64,000 nt of DNA from Lysobacter sp. BMK333-48F3 (GTDB lineage Bacteria; Pseudomonadota; Gammaproteobacteria; Xanthomonadales; Xanthomonadaceae), in contig NZ_JAIHOO010000001.1 in assembly GCF_019733395.1 (NCBI RefSeq), forward strand, positions 4,821,394-4,885,393. The letters are read 5' to 3'. The position numbers and the translations under genes were made by a program. Positions 27,776-38,574 of this stretch are shown piece by piece (position 1 is the stretch's first letter; each line of letters opens with the position of its first letter). The notes beneath the pieces were generated by a model. It searched no databases and was not told where the DNA came from. It was given only the letters and a program-made list of their open reading frames with translations.

Positions 27776-28153
27776 TTGTTGACCAGGCTGAGCTTGGCGT
27801 CGAAGCGGACCACCGGCGCGGCGACCGCGGGCTGGTCGGCGGCCGGTTCGGCGTCGCCGGCGCCCGGGGCGCGGTTGCAGCCGGCGAGCGCGGCGCCGAG
27901 CGCGACCAGCAACAGGCCGGCGTAACGGTAATCGGGGAACAGCTTCCTGGCCTGCTCGAGCAGGCCAGGAAGCTGTTCCCCGATTACCGTTGCGCCGGCC
28001 TGTTGCTGGTCGCGCTCGGCGCCGCGCTCGCCGGCTGCAACCGCGCCCCGGGCGCCGGCGACGCCGAACCGGCCGCCGACCAGCCCGCGGTCGCCGCGCC
28101 GGTGGTCCGCTTCGACGCCAAGCTCAGCCTGGTCAACAACAACGGCGCGATCC
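27762..28153. repeat. 196-bp inverted repeat over the lipoprotein 5' end
   Basis: 27762-27957 is the reverse complement of 27958-28153 with one mismatch seen (27923 against 27992). The centre is the palindrome CCTGCTCGAGCAGG. It shares 14 bp (27762-27775, CAACGGCGCGATCC on the minus strand) with the preceding palindrome. In addition, 27950-28004 repeats 28391-28445 from inside the same gene with one difference. Confidence 0.93.
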
Positions 28154-28842
28154 GCTACGACGGCGTGGTCGACAGCGAAGCCACCCGCAAGGCGCTCGGC
28201 ATCGCCCTGGCCCAGGCCTACGCCGGCCAGATCGGCGGCGACCTGCAAGTCGACAAGGCCGCCAAGCCCGCGCCGTGGCAGGACAAGCTGCCGCAATTCG
28301 CCGCCGCCCTGACCATGCCGGGCGCCGCGGTGCGCTTCGAAGGCAAGACCGTCGAACTCAGCGGCCAGGCCTCCGACGCCGACCGCGCGAGCCTGCTCGA
28401 GCAGGCCAGGAAGCTGTTCCCCGATTACCGTTACGCCGGCCTGTTCGAAGGCGTCGGCGATGCCGCCGCTTCCGCCGACGCCGCCGCCCAGGCGCTGGCC
28501 GCGCTGCAACCGGGCCAGGCCGACGGCGCCGCGGTGGCCAAGGCGCTCAACCAAATGTCGGTGCGCTTCGACGAAGGCAGCGCGCAGATCCAGGCGTCCA
28601 GCCTCGACATCCTCAGCCGCGCCGGCAAAGCCCTGCAGGCCGCGCCCAAGGACGCCCGCTTCCAGATCGTCGGCCCGGGCGGCGGCGCCGGCCAGCCGGC
28701 CGACAACGAAAGCCTGTCGCGCCAACGCGCCGAGGCGGTCAAGGTCCAGCTGATCGTCGCCGGCGCCAACCCCGGCGCGCTGGAGACCCGCGGCGAGCCC
28801 GGCGCCGCCGCCACCCCGCTGCGCTTCCAGGCCGTGCCCTGA
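28003..28842 (+). CDS. OmpA/BON-like lipoprotein with rearranged 5' end
   Basis: About 279 residues from the first usable position. The signal-like segment AGLLLVALGAALAGC gives a lipobox LAGC, but the normal initiator and first basic residues are missing. The frame instead runs in from a duplicated internal segment (EQARKLFPDYR, native copy near codon 131-141). The rest has a BON-like region (about 45-150) and a degenerate OmpA-like domain (VRFDEGSAQIQASSLDIL, then AEAVKVQLIVAGANP). It resembles the C-terminal half of the 23077-24561 protein and may be a paralogue working at the cell wall. The coding start cannot be trusted from this sequence. Confidence 0.6.
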   Translation: MLVALGAALAGCNRAPGAGDAEPAADQPAVAAPVVRFDAKLSLVNNNGAIRYDGVVDSEATRKALGIALAQAYAGQIGGDLQVDKAAKPAPWQDKLPQFAAALTMPGAAVRFEGKTVELSGQASDADRASLLEQARKLFPDYRYAGLFEGVGDAAASADAAAQALAALQPGQADGAAVAKALNQMSVRFDEGSAQIQASSLDILSRAGKALQAAPKDARFQIVGPGGGAGQPADNESLSRQRAEAVKVQLIVAGANPGALETRGEPGAAATPLRFQAVP

Positions 28843-29109
28843 GCCAGGCTTCAAACTGAACGAGACCGGCGGGCGGGCCCCTCGCGGGCCTGCCCGTTCG
28901 CGCATTCGCGTCCGGCCCCGGCGGTCCCGCAGCCCCTGCCCGACGCCGCCGCGCCGGCGCAAAGCCCGCCGCCACGGGCCCTGCATGACAACGAAGGTGA
29001 CGCCCGCGGACCTTCCGTTACGCGGATTTGCCCCCATCTTCCCCACTCGATACGCTCTTCTGTTCGCCGTCGCCCCTTGCGCCGGCGACCCTCCCCTTGC
29101 AGGCACCCG
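28843..29109. other. Intergenic region before uvrA
   Basis: A 267-bp spacer. An inverted pair GGGCCCCTCGCGGGCC near 28876 may form a weak terminator of the lipoprotein gene. There is no recognisable LexA box: no CTG-N10-CAG palindrome was found near uvrA. Confidence 0.35.
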
Positions 29110-32024
<2,915 letters not shown>

Positions 32025-32028
<4 letters not shown>

Positions 32029-32636
32029 CCGATACCCCGTCCACGCCGGCCGCCGGCAAGAAAAAGCCGGCGCCGCGCAAGCGCGCCCCGCGCGCGCGCA
32101 AGAAACCCGAAGCGGCCGTCGCCGTCGAAGCCGCGGCGCCTGCCGCGGTAGCGGCCGAAGCCGCCGTCGTTCCGGCAGCGCTTGCCGCTGCCGCCGTGGT
32201 CCCCGCTGCGCCCGCGCCAGCCGCCGCGCCCGCGCCGATCGCGCTGATCAAGGTGCCGCTGTCGGTGCGCTGGCGCGACCTCGACGCCTTCAATCACGTC
32301 AACAATTCCAAGTACCTCAGCTACCTCGAGGAAGCGCGTTTGCGCTGGATGGTGACCCTGCCCGGCCACGGCATGGACGACCACGTCGCGCCGGTGGTCG
32401 CCGCCGCCCACCTCAACTACCGTCGTCCGATCGAGTGGCCGAACGAGATCGATGTCGAACTGTTCGTCGAACGCCTGGGCAACACCAGCGTCACCGTCGG
32501 CCATCGCATCGTCGGCGCCAACGATCCTTCCGCGCTGTATTGCGACGGCAACGTGGTGATGGTCTGGATCCACCGCGAAACCGGCCAGGCCGCGGCCCTG
32601 CCCGATGCCGTGCGCGCGGCCTGCAGCCCGGCCTGA
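32025..32636 (+). CDS. 4HBT-fold acyl-CoA thioesterase with Ala/Lys-rich N-terminus
   Basis: 203 residues. ATG 32025 overlaps the uvrA stop (ATGA), suggesting coupled translation. Residues 1-70 are a Lys/Arg then Ala/Val/Pro-rich, probably disordered extension. From residue about 75 there is a hot-dog fold: [20 protein letters not shown] carries the Asp/His/Asn pattern of the 4-hydroxybenzoyl-CoA thioesterase family, followed by [13 protein letters not shown]. It probably hydrolyses acyl-CoA; the substrate is not known. The extension looks like those attached to other proteins in this window (Nth, RNase R). Confidence 0.85.
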
Positions 32637-32700
32637 TCCGGCCAGCCTTCGCGCCCCCTCGAACGCCCCCCCTTTCGAATGCCATTCCCCCCTTTGAAAA

Positions 32701-33449
32701 GGGTCTTAGGAAGCAAAGCTGCCTCATAACGCAGCTATCTTCCTGAAATGAATAAGAAAAATAGGTACTACAGCCGTTCGAAAATCAGCGAGGCCCGATT
32801 TCGGGCCCTCGTGCGCTGCTGGGCCCTGGACCTGACCGCGACCAGCACCGCGCAACTGACCGGGTTGAGCGTGCGATCGGTCAACTCGATCTTCCTTGCC
32901 TTGCGTCGTGCCATCGCCACCGAATGCGAGCAGCATTCGCCGTTCACCGGCCAGGTGGAAGTCGACGAATCCTTCTTCGGACCGTGGCGCGTGCGCGGCA
33001 AACGCGGCCGCGGCGCCGGCAAGAAAACCATCGTCTTCGGCATGCTCAAACGCGGCCAGCACGTCTACACCCAGATCGTCCCCAACTGCAAAACCGCCAC
33101 GCTTCAGGCCTTAATTCGTGGGCATATTCGCCTGGAGAGCGAAATCCTCTCCGACTGTCTGTCCAGCTACGACGGCCTGGTCGACCTGGGCTATGCCAAG
33201 CACTGGCGCATTCGCCACAGCGGCAATCATTTCGCCGAGGGCGACAACCACATCAACGGCATCGAGAGCTTCTGGAGCTTCGCCAAGCGGCGCCTGGCCA
33301 AATTCAACGGGGTGCCCAAGGCCACCTTCTACCTGCACCTGAAGGAGTGCGAGTTCCGCTTCAACCACCGCCACGAAGACCTCTACCGGGCGACCCTCAA
33401 GTTGCTACGATCCAACCCACTCTGAGGGGCTGTTTGCTTCCTAAGACCC
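32701..33449 (+). mobile_element. IS1595-type insertion sequence, about 749 bp
   Basis: The terminal inverted repeats begin GGGTCTTAGGAAGCAAA (32701-32717) and end in its reverse complement (33433-33449). A single transposase gene lies inside, and a 7-bp target duplication (TTGAAAA) flanks it. It is inserted in a dispersed CCCCCCTTTGAAAAAGGGG repeat. The exact 17-bp ends and intact gene suggest recent or active movement. Confidence 0.92.
32748..33425 (+). CDS. IS1595-family transposase
   Basis: 225 residues. It has an N-terminal helix-turn-helix-like region (STAQLTGLSVRSVNSIFLALRR) and a DDE-type core of the ISXO2/IS1595 kind: VEVDESFFGP (first Asp), SDCLSSYDGL (second Asp) and NHINGIESFWSFAKRRLAKFNG (Asn/Glu block). 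The N-terminal zinc ribbon seen in longer family members is absent. The frame is intact, so the enzyme may be functional. Confidence 0.93.
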   Translation: MNKKNRYYSRSKISEARFRALVRCWALDLTATSTAQLTGLSVRSVNSIFLALRRAIATECEQHSPFTGQVEVDESFFGPWRVRGKRGRGAGKKTIVFGMLKRGQHVYTQIVPNCKTATLQALIRGHIRLESEILSDCLSSYDGLVDLGYAKHWRIRHSGNHFAEGDNHINGIESFWSFAKRRLAKFNGVPKATFYLHLKECEFRFNHRHEDLYRATLKLLRSNPL

Positions 33450-33456
33450 TTGAAAA

Positions 33457-33690
33457 AGGGGGGCCAGGGGGGGGATTTGCTTCTAGCTTCTAGCTTCTAG
33501 CTTCTTGTCCTGCGCCACCTCGCCCCCCACACCGAACCGCGCAGCCGCATGAAGGCGGCCGCGACGATGCGGCAAAGCGATTGCGAATGGCGCAGAGACG
33601 GTTACGTCTTCTGCGCATCTTGCAGTCGCGGCTTACGCCGCTCCTGCAGGGGAACCGCGGCCTCGCCGGGGCCAAGACAAGCGGCCGCGC
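33457..33690. repeat. Repeat-rich spacer after the IS
   Basis: This holds the right part of the interrupted CCCCCCTTTGAAAAAGGGGGG repeat (to about 33478), three tandem TTCTAGC units (33481-33503), and a short-form copy of the GTCGCGGCTTACGCCGCTCC palindrome (33623-33650). No gene was recognised. Confidence 0.7.
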
Positions 33691-34155
33691 TCAGGGCGTC
33701 GGCTTGCGCACTTCGAATTCGCCCAGCAGGGTGCCGCCGTCCTTCAGCGCGAACTCCACCGCGATCCGGCTGCCCGCCTTCAGCGGCTTGTGCGGCTGCA
33801 TCAGCATCAGATGCAGGCCGCCCGGCTTGAGCACCGCCGCGCCGTCGGGCGCGATCCGCAGCTCCGGCACCGGCCGCATCTTGCTGACCCCGTCGACCAC
33901 CCGGGTCTCGTGCAGGCTGACCTCGCCGAAGGCCGCGCTCTTGGCGCCGACGATGACCACCGGCGCCGCGCAACGATTCTCGATCCGGCCGAAGCCGGCC
34001 ATCATCGGCATCTGCATCGGCGGCAAGCGCAGCCAGCCTTCGCGGACCTGCGCCGCGCAGCGCTTGGCCGGCGCAGCCGATGCGGCCAGCGCCGCGGACG
34101 GCGCCGCGATCGTCAGCGCCAGCAGGAGTCCCATTGCGATGCGAGATGCGTTCAT
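33691..34155 (-). CDS. PCu(A)C-type periplasmic copper chaperone
   Basis: 154 residues with a signal peptide (about 1-25). The metal site H-x10-M-x21-H-x-M is exact: His in SLHETRV, Met in VSKMRPV, then LHLM. In this family the site binds Cu(I) and delivers it to the CuA centre of cytochrome oxidase or to other periplasmic targets. No SCO or oxidase genes are adjacent. An extra Met-rich stretch (PPMQMPMMAG) lies before the core and may add copper-binding residues. Confidence 0.88.
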   Translation of the reverse strand: MNASRIAMGLLLALTIAAPSAALAASAAPAKRCAAQVREGWLRLPPMQMPMMAGFGRIENRCAAPVVIVGAKSAAFGEVSLHETRVVDGVSKMRPVPELRIAPDGAAVLKPGGLHLMLMQPHKPLKAGSRIAVEFALKDGGTLLGEFEVRKPTP

Positions 34156-34516
34156 GACCCCATGATAGCGCCGGGGGCGGTGAAGGGGAGTTGAGAGGAA
34201 CGAGCGAAGAGGAACGAGTAGCGAGCGTCCCCCGCTCTCACGCTCTCCGCTCCGCTCGCTCCCGCATCCCGACAACCGTACCGGACAAGCCATCAGCGAA
34301 TAGTTCCGCAGCCATCGCCGCAACGCGAAACCGCACTCCGCCACGGTTCGCATCGCCCGACCCTTGCCGCGCTGGTGCGATTGGGGGATCGTGTCGTCCG
34401 ATCGGCCGGCGAACGCCAGGACCGGCGCCACGCCGGCGTCGATCCGGCGATGGCCGCCGCAGGCGCCCTCCGCCGACCCACACCGTGCGCTATCGCTGGC
34501 CCCAGGACTTCAACCC
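34156..34516. other. Spacer with AGGAACGAG-type repeat
   Basis: A 361-bp spacer. 34191-34265 contains the phrase GAGGAACGAGTAGCGAGCG followed by an imperfect inverted copy rich in CGCTC. Similar sequence occurs at 35281-35397 and 58093-58120. No gene was recognised. Confidence 0.6.
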
Positions 34517-35275
34517 ATGAGCTTCGTAGAAACCCAATCCCACGGCGACATCGTCGAGATCCGCCTGAGCCGCGCGCCGGTCAACGCGCTCGATCCGCAA
34601 CTGTGCAACGCCACCCGCGAAGCGCTGGAAAGCGCCGTCAGCCACGGCGCCCACGGCATCGTCCTCAGCGGCGGGCCGAAGGTGTTCTCGGCCGGCCTCG
34701 ACGTGCCGTACCTGCTCTCGCTGGGCGAGCGCAAGGATCAACTGCTGCTGGCCTGGCAGGCCTTTTTCGGCCTGGCCCGCACCCTGGCCTCCTCGCCGGT
34801 GCCGGTGGTCGCGGCGATCGGCGGCCACGCCCCGGCCGGCGGCTGCGTGCTGGCGCTGTGCTGCGACTACCGGATCATGGCCTCCGGGCCGTTCCGCATC
34901 GGCCTCAACGAGACCGAGGTCGGCCTGGTCGCGCCGGAAGGCATCCAGCGCCTGATGCGGCGCGTGGTCGGCACCTACCGCGCCGAGCGCCTGCTGGTCG
35001 CCGGCGAACTGGTCGACGCCGAAACCGCGCTCGGCATCGGCCTAGTCGACGAACTGGTCGAGATCGAACACGTCGCCACCCGCGGCAAGGTCTGGCTGGA
35101 GCACCTGCTGAGCCTGCCGCGCAGCGCGATGCTGCACACCCGCGCCCTCGCCCGCGCCGACCTGGTCGATGCGCTGCGTCCCGAGCACATCGAACTCGAT
35201 CGCTTCATCGAGGCCTGGTACGGGGTCGATACGCAGACGGCGTTGAAGTCGCTGGTGGCGAAGCTGCGCAAGTAA
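34517..35275 (+). CDS. Crotonase-family protein, enoyl-CoA isomerase (ECI/DCI)-like
   Basis: 252 residues from ATG 34517. The crotonase fold shows in VFSAGLDVPYL (oxyanion region) and GGHAPAGGCVLALCCDYRIM. The first catalytic Glu of hydratases (GGxxELA) is Val here. A Glu is kept in IGLNETEVGLVAPEG, which matches the single-Glu pattern of delta3,delta2-enoyl-CoA isomerases (NETxLGI). It therefore probably shifts double bonds during beta-oxidation of unsaturated acyl-CoA and does not hydrate them. It stands alone between repeats. Confidence 0.8.
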   Translation: MSFVETQSHGDIVEIRLSRAPVNALDPQLCNATREALESAVSHGAHGIVLSGGPKVFSAGLDVPYLLSLGERKDQLLLAWQAFFGLARTLASSPVPVVAAIGGHAPAGGCVLALCCDYRIMASGPFRIGLNETEVGLVAPEGIQRLMRRVVGTYRAERLLVAGELVDAETALGIGLVDELVEIEHVATRGKVWLEHLLSLPRSAMLHTRALARADLVDALRPEHIELDRFIEAWYGVDTQTALKSLVAKLRK

Positions 35276-35280
35276 AGCAA

Positions 35281-35397
35281 GGGCGAGGAGTGCGCGCAGA
35301 GGAGTGAGTAGCGAGCGGAAGCCAGCCCGTCGTTTCTGCTGGTTTTGCCCACTAGCCGCTTTTGCTCGCTCCTCGCTCCTCTACGCTCGCTCCTGGC
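35281..35397. repeat. Dispersed GAGGAGTGAGTAGCGAGC-type repeat, inverted pair
   Basis: A GAGGAGTGAGTAGCGAGCGG-like phrase on the left and its imperfect reverse complement (GCTCGCTCCTCGCTCCTC) on the right can form a long hairpin. It lies between convergent genes and may help to terminate both. Confidence 0.6.
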
Positions 35398-35398
35398 G

Positions 35399-36742
35399 TC
35401 ACAGCATCCAGATCTCCACCCGCTCGTTCCGATAGCGGGCGCCCACAACGCCGGCGGCGGCCAGCGCCAGCGCGGTGCCCATGCCGCGCGCCTGCTCAAC
35501 CCGCAGGCCGCGCGCCATCAGTTCCTGCGCGACCAGGTCGGCGCGGTCGTTGCTCATCATCATCGCCGCCATGCTCGAGCCGGCGCTGATGTCGGCGAAA
35601 CCGATCACCAGCAAACGCCGGCCGCGATTCGGCGGCAATTGCATGAAACGGCGCAGGCGGTCGAGGTCGCGCACCGTGCGGCTGTCGTAGACGCTGGCCG
35701 CCACCCCGCTTTCGCCGCCGCCGGCGAAATTGAAGCGCAGGCTCAGCGGCAACCGCACCGCATCGGCGACCAGTCGCCGGTACTCGCCCGGGCCCTGGGC
35801 GATGCGGCGGGCCCGGCCCGGAATCAGGGTCATCGCCAGGTGGCCGCTGCGCGCGACCGCACGCTGGCCGGAGCGGGCCATCGCGTACAGGGCGAAGCTG
35901 CGGCTCAGGGCGCCCATCATCTGGCCGCCGTAGAAGTACAGGCGCCGGCTCAGCGGATAATCCTCCGACAGCACCTCGGTATGGGTCGGCGCCACCGCCC
36001 GGCCGCCGTCGGCGATCGCCAGCGGGCGCGTGCCGGCGCCGTAGTGCGCGCCGATCGGAATCAGTCCGATCGCTTGCCGGTCGGCGGCGACCGCGGCGAC
36101 CAACTGCTCGGCGCCGGCATGCAGTTGCGCTTCGCCGAACGCGGCGCCGCGCATGACCCGCTCGTTCATCAGGTCGCGCACCGCGCCTGCGCCCGGCATC
36201 AGATGCAGATGCACCTCGCCCGCCGCCGCGCCGAACTCGCGCCAGTCGCGCGCCTGGCCCGAGAACAGCCGCCGCAGCTGACCGACATCGAGGCGCACCA
36301 GCGGATGGTCGCGCGCGACCACCACCGCGATCCCGTCCAGCGCGACCGCGAATTCCTGATCCTGCGAAGCCAGATCGCCGAGCTGCCAACCGGCATCGAG
36401 CTCGGCCGCGTTCGGACGCCGGGTCGTCATCGCGATCTGCGCATTGCCCTCGACCAGATCGGCGAAGCCGCGCGCCGAATCGCTGGATTCGATCTCCACC
36501 ACCAGCGGCAGCCCGTCGCGCAGCGCATGGATTTCGGTGAGCCCGGCGCGAGGACGAACGTGGCGGATACCGACATAACCGATATCCCGCAGCCAGGACT
36601 CGGCCAGCGCCGGCGTCAGCGCGTAGGCCAGCGTGTGCGAGCCGTGGATGCGCACGCGCTCGGCATCCTGCGCTTGCGCCTGCACGCACAACGCGAGCGA
36701 GCACAAGATCGCAACAAAGAAATTCAGAACCAGGCGCAACAT
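35399..36742 (-). CDS. PstS-like substrate-binding protein fused to an OmpA-like domain
   Basis: 447 residues from ATG 36742, chosen because AGGGGGAG precedes it and a signal peptide (1-25) follows at once. Residues about 28-270 have the PstS-type fold (HGSHTLAYALTPALAESWL, IESSDSARGFADLVEGNAQIAM, DGIAVVVARDHPL). Residues about 330-447 resemble an OmpA C-terminal domain (VYDSRTVRDLDRL, LVIGFADISAG, SNDRADLVAQELMARGL, NERVEIWM). This couples phosphate-type ligand binding to peptidoglycan attachment in the periplasm. It is about 6 kb from the pst block and carries no pho box that I can see. Confidence 0.78.
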   Translation of the reverse strand: MLRLVLNFFVAILCSLALCVQAQAQDAERVRIHGSHTLAYALTPALAESWLRDIGYVGIRHVRPRAGLTEIHALRDGLPLVVEIESSDSARGFADLVEGNAQIAMTTRRPNAAELDAGWQLGDLASQDQEFAVALDGIAVVVARDHPLVRLDVGQLRRLFSGQARDWREFGAAAGEVHLHLMPGAGAVRDLMNERVMRGAAFGEAQLHAGAEQLVAAVAADRQAIGLIPIGAHYGAGTRPLAIADGGRAVAPTHTEVLSEDYPLSRRLYFYGGQMMGALSRSFALYAMARSGQRAVARSGHLAMTLIPGRARRIAQGPGEYRRLVADAVRLPLSLRFNFAGGGESGVAASVYDSRTVRDLDRLRRFMQLPPNRGRRLLVIGFADISAGSSMAAMMMSNDRADLVAQELMARGLRVEQARGMGTALALAAAGVVGARYRNERVEIWML

Positions 36743-36924
36743 GATGCGCACTCCCCCTGTAAGAGTGCGCGCAAGAATGGCCACGACCTGTGACGCGACG
36801 ATTACGCGACACGAAGCACATTAATGACGAAGCGGAATATCTTTATTTCGCCAAGCTGCAACAAATCAATGCAGGTGCGCCCGCCCAACGGAACATAAGA
36901 AGAAGCGCGGCGAGCACCGAACAT

Positions 36925-36975
36925 GGCGGTCGCGGCTTGTGATCAAAGGAAATCCCCGCGAGACGCCGCTCCTAC
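36925..36975. repeat. Long-form dispersed palindrome
   Basis: The ends GGCGGTCGCGGCTT and GACGCCGCTCCTAC flank an insert containing GGAAATCCCCGCG. Other long copies lie at 37596-37648, 57987-58036 and 63892-63942. Confidence 0.8.
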
Positions 36976-37057
36976 CCCCAACGTCCCCCGCACCGCCTGC
37001 CGTTGCCGTTGAGGCGTTTGAAGCCTTCGAACACAAACCGCGCGAGGCCGCAGCAGC

Positions 37058-37083
37058 GCGGTCGCGGCTTGCGCCGCTCCTAC
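37058..37083. repeat. Short-form dispersed palindrome
   Basis: GCGGTCGCGGCTT directly followed by GCGCCGCTCCTAC. The left and right halves pair as GCGGC/GCCGC. It has the ends of the long form without the GGAAATCCC insert. Confidence 0.8.
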
Positions 37084-37109
37084 CCTTCAAGCACCGCGGG
37101 CGGCCTGCC

Positions 37110-37151
37110 GTTGCCGTTGCGGTTGCGGTTGCGGTTGCGGTTGCGGTTGCA
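37110..37151. repeat. GTTGCG hexamer tandem repeat
   Basis: Seven units: GTTGCC, five perfect GTTGCG, then GTTGCA. The tract could vary in length by slippage. No gene or clear promoter surrounds it. Confidence 0.9.
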
Positions 37152-37179
37152 GTGAAGAGCTTGGCGCCGCAGCGAACTC

Positions 37180-37385
37180 GCGAGAACGCCCTGAAGCCCC
37201 GAAGGGCGGCCCGCAGGGATGCGGGCCGTGCGCAGCCAGGCCAGGGACGGCCTGTGCGGAGCAGCCCCGCGCAGGCCTCGTCCCATAGTGGCTTTTGACT
37301 CGAAACAGCCATGGCGTTTTCTTTGGTTACTTTCTTTGTCGCCTTGGACAAAGAAAGTGACCCGGCCGCTTGCGGACGGAAGCTT
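37180..37385. repeat. Dispersed element with a GGTTACTTTCTTTGTC hairpin
   Basis: GGTTACTTTCTTTGTC (37325-37340) pairs with GACAAAGAAAGTGACC (37347-37362) around GCCTTG. The flanking text (ATGGCGTTTTCTTT, GCCGCTTGCGGACGGAAGC) is of a type I associate with multi-copy intergenic elements in this family. Only one copy is in the window, so the repeat status is inferred. Confidence 0.5.
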
Positions 37386-37448
37386 TGTTTTAAGAGCTTT
37401 GGCGCTTTAGAAGCTTTCGAACGACAGACGGCGCGAGGCCGTAAGAAC

Positions 37449-37541
37449 GCGGTCGCGGCTTACGCCGCTCCTACAGGGGCGTAGGACAAAGACGCGGCGA
37501 ACGGGCGGGATGTCGGTCGCGGCTTGCGCCGCTCCTACAGG
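37449..37541. repeat. Two short-form dispersed palindromes in tandem
   Basis: Copies at 37449-37477 and 37514-37541, each GCGGTCGCGGCTT[A/G]CGCCGCTCC-like, in the same orientation 36 bp apart. Confidence 0.8.
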
Positions 37542-37595
37542 CGATGGCCTTGGGCTTCGATCGATGACGTCGGCCTTGGATCTTCTGCGCGTCCC

Positions 37596-37648
37596 GCGGT
37601 CGCGGCTTATGACCGAAGGAAATCCCTGTGGGACGCCGCTCCTACAGG
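37596..37648. repeat. Long-form dispersed palindrome
   Basis: Same ends as the short form with the insert containing GACCGAAGGAAATCCCTGTG. It is nearly identical to 57987-58036. Confidence 0.85.
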
Positions 37649-37722
37649 GGGCATAGGACAATGACGCGGCAAACGGGCGAAAGGCAGACAGAAACGAACC
37701 GGGGCGACGTCGCGGCGGAAGC

Positions 37723-38574
37723 TCACTCTTCGCCGGTCGCCACCGGACGCTGCGGGTCTTCGATCCAGCCGCTCCACGAACCGGTGTACAACGCCGCGCC
37801 GTCGAAACCGGCGTGCGCCATCGCCAACAGATGATGGCAGGCGGTAACGCCGGAGCCGCACATCGCCGCGACTTCGCCCGGCGCGCGATCGCCGAGCAAG
37901 GGCGCGAACTCCTGCGCCAATACCTCGCCCGACTTGAACCGGCCGTCGGCCAGATTGCTGGCGAAGGCGCGGTTGCGCGCGCCCGGCACGTGTCCGGCGA
38001 CGCGGTCCAGCGGCTCGACCTCGCCGCGGAAACGCTCGCCGGCGCGGGCGTCGATCAACAGGCCGCCGGAATCCAGCAGCGCCCGCAGGTCCTGCGCGTC
38101 GAGCAGCCGGCGGCGGTCGTATTCGGCCTCGTAGCGCGCCGGCTGCGGCGCCGGCAGTTCGGCGTCGGTCGGCAGGCCGAGCGCACTCCAGCGCTGCCAG
38201 CCGCCGTCGAGCACGGCCACGCGGCGGTGGCCGAGCACGCGCAGCAGGAACCACAACCGCGCCGCGGCCAAAGCGCCGTCGGCGCTGTCGTAGGCGACGA
38301 CCTGGTGCTGCGGGGTGATGCCCCACTCGCCCAGGCGCGCGGTGAAATCCGCCGCGTCCGGCCAGGGATGGCGTCCGCCGCCGCGCTTGCGGTGGTCGGA
38401 CAGGTCGCGATCCAGGTCGGCGTAGCGCGCGCCGGGGATGTGCGCGTCGCGGTAGGCCTGCTCGCTGGCGGCGCGGTCGGTCAGCGAGGTGCGCGTGTCG
38501 ATCACGATCAGGTCCGGCCGGCCGAGCGCCGCGGCCAGGTCTTCGGCCGACACCAGGGTGGTCCACTGCATCAT
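37723..38574 (-). CDS. sseA: Sulfurtransferase (3-mercaptopyruvate/thiosulfate type)
   Basis: 283 residues with two rhodanese domains. The first has DTRTSLTDRAASEQAYRDAHIPGA. The second carries the active Cys in CGSGVTACHH, the loop typical of 3-mercaptopyruvate sulfurtransferase (CGSGVTA), whereas rhodanese proper usually has CRxGx[KR]. It should transfer sulfane sulfur to cyanide or thiols in the cytoplasm. Its start overlaps the stop of the upstream Nudix gene (ATGA), so it is the last gene of a three-gene operon. Confidence 0.92.
   Translation of the reverse strand: MMQWTTLVSAEDLAAALGRPDLIVIDTRTSLTDRAASEQAYRDAHIPGARYADLDRDLSDHRKRGGGRHPWPDAADFTARLGEWGITPQHQVVAYDSADGALAAARLWFLLRVLGHRRVAVLDGGWQRWSALGLPTDAELPAPQPARYEAEYDRRRLLDAQDLRALLDSGGLLIDARAGERFRGEVEPLDRVAGHVPGARNRAFASNLADGRFKSGEVLAQEFAPLLGDRAPGEVAAMCGSGVTACHHLLAMAHAGFDGAALYTGSWSGWIEDPQRPVATGEE

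Larger units (their letters stand above)
32694..33456. repeat. 7-bp target-site duplication flanking the IS
   Basis: TTGAAAA occurs at 32694-32700 and 33450-33456, directly outside the IS ends. Removing the IS and one copy restores a CCCCCCTTTGAAAAAGGGGGG core identical to the intact repeats at 59080 and 59289. Confidence 0.85.
36743..37722. other. 980-bp repeat-rich gap
   Basis: No gene is supported. It contains two long-form and three short-form copies of the GCGGTCGCGGCTT...GCCGCTCCTAC palindrome, a GTTGCG hexamer tract (37110-37151), and a dispersed element around 37180-37385 with the hairpin GGTTACTTTCTTTGTC. Frames across it translate into biased repeats (Val-Ala, Arg-Asn) and have no ribosome binding sites. 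Confidence 0.7.

Noticed and set aside
29000..29109. LexA box upstream of uvrA
   Set aside because: No CTG-N10-CAG or similar palindrome could be found near the start, so SOS control is not claimed.
36939..37298. A 119-codon frame with a Val-Ala repeat
   Set aside because: It is the translation of the GTTGCG hexamer tract and dispersed repeats, without a ribosome binding site.
37058..37648. Possible CRISPR array from repeated GCGGTCGCGGCTT units
   Set aside because: Units are unevenly spaced, differ in size, occur elsewhere singly and have no cas genes. They fit dispersed palindromes.
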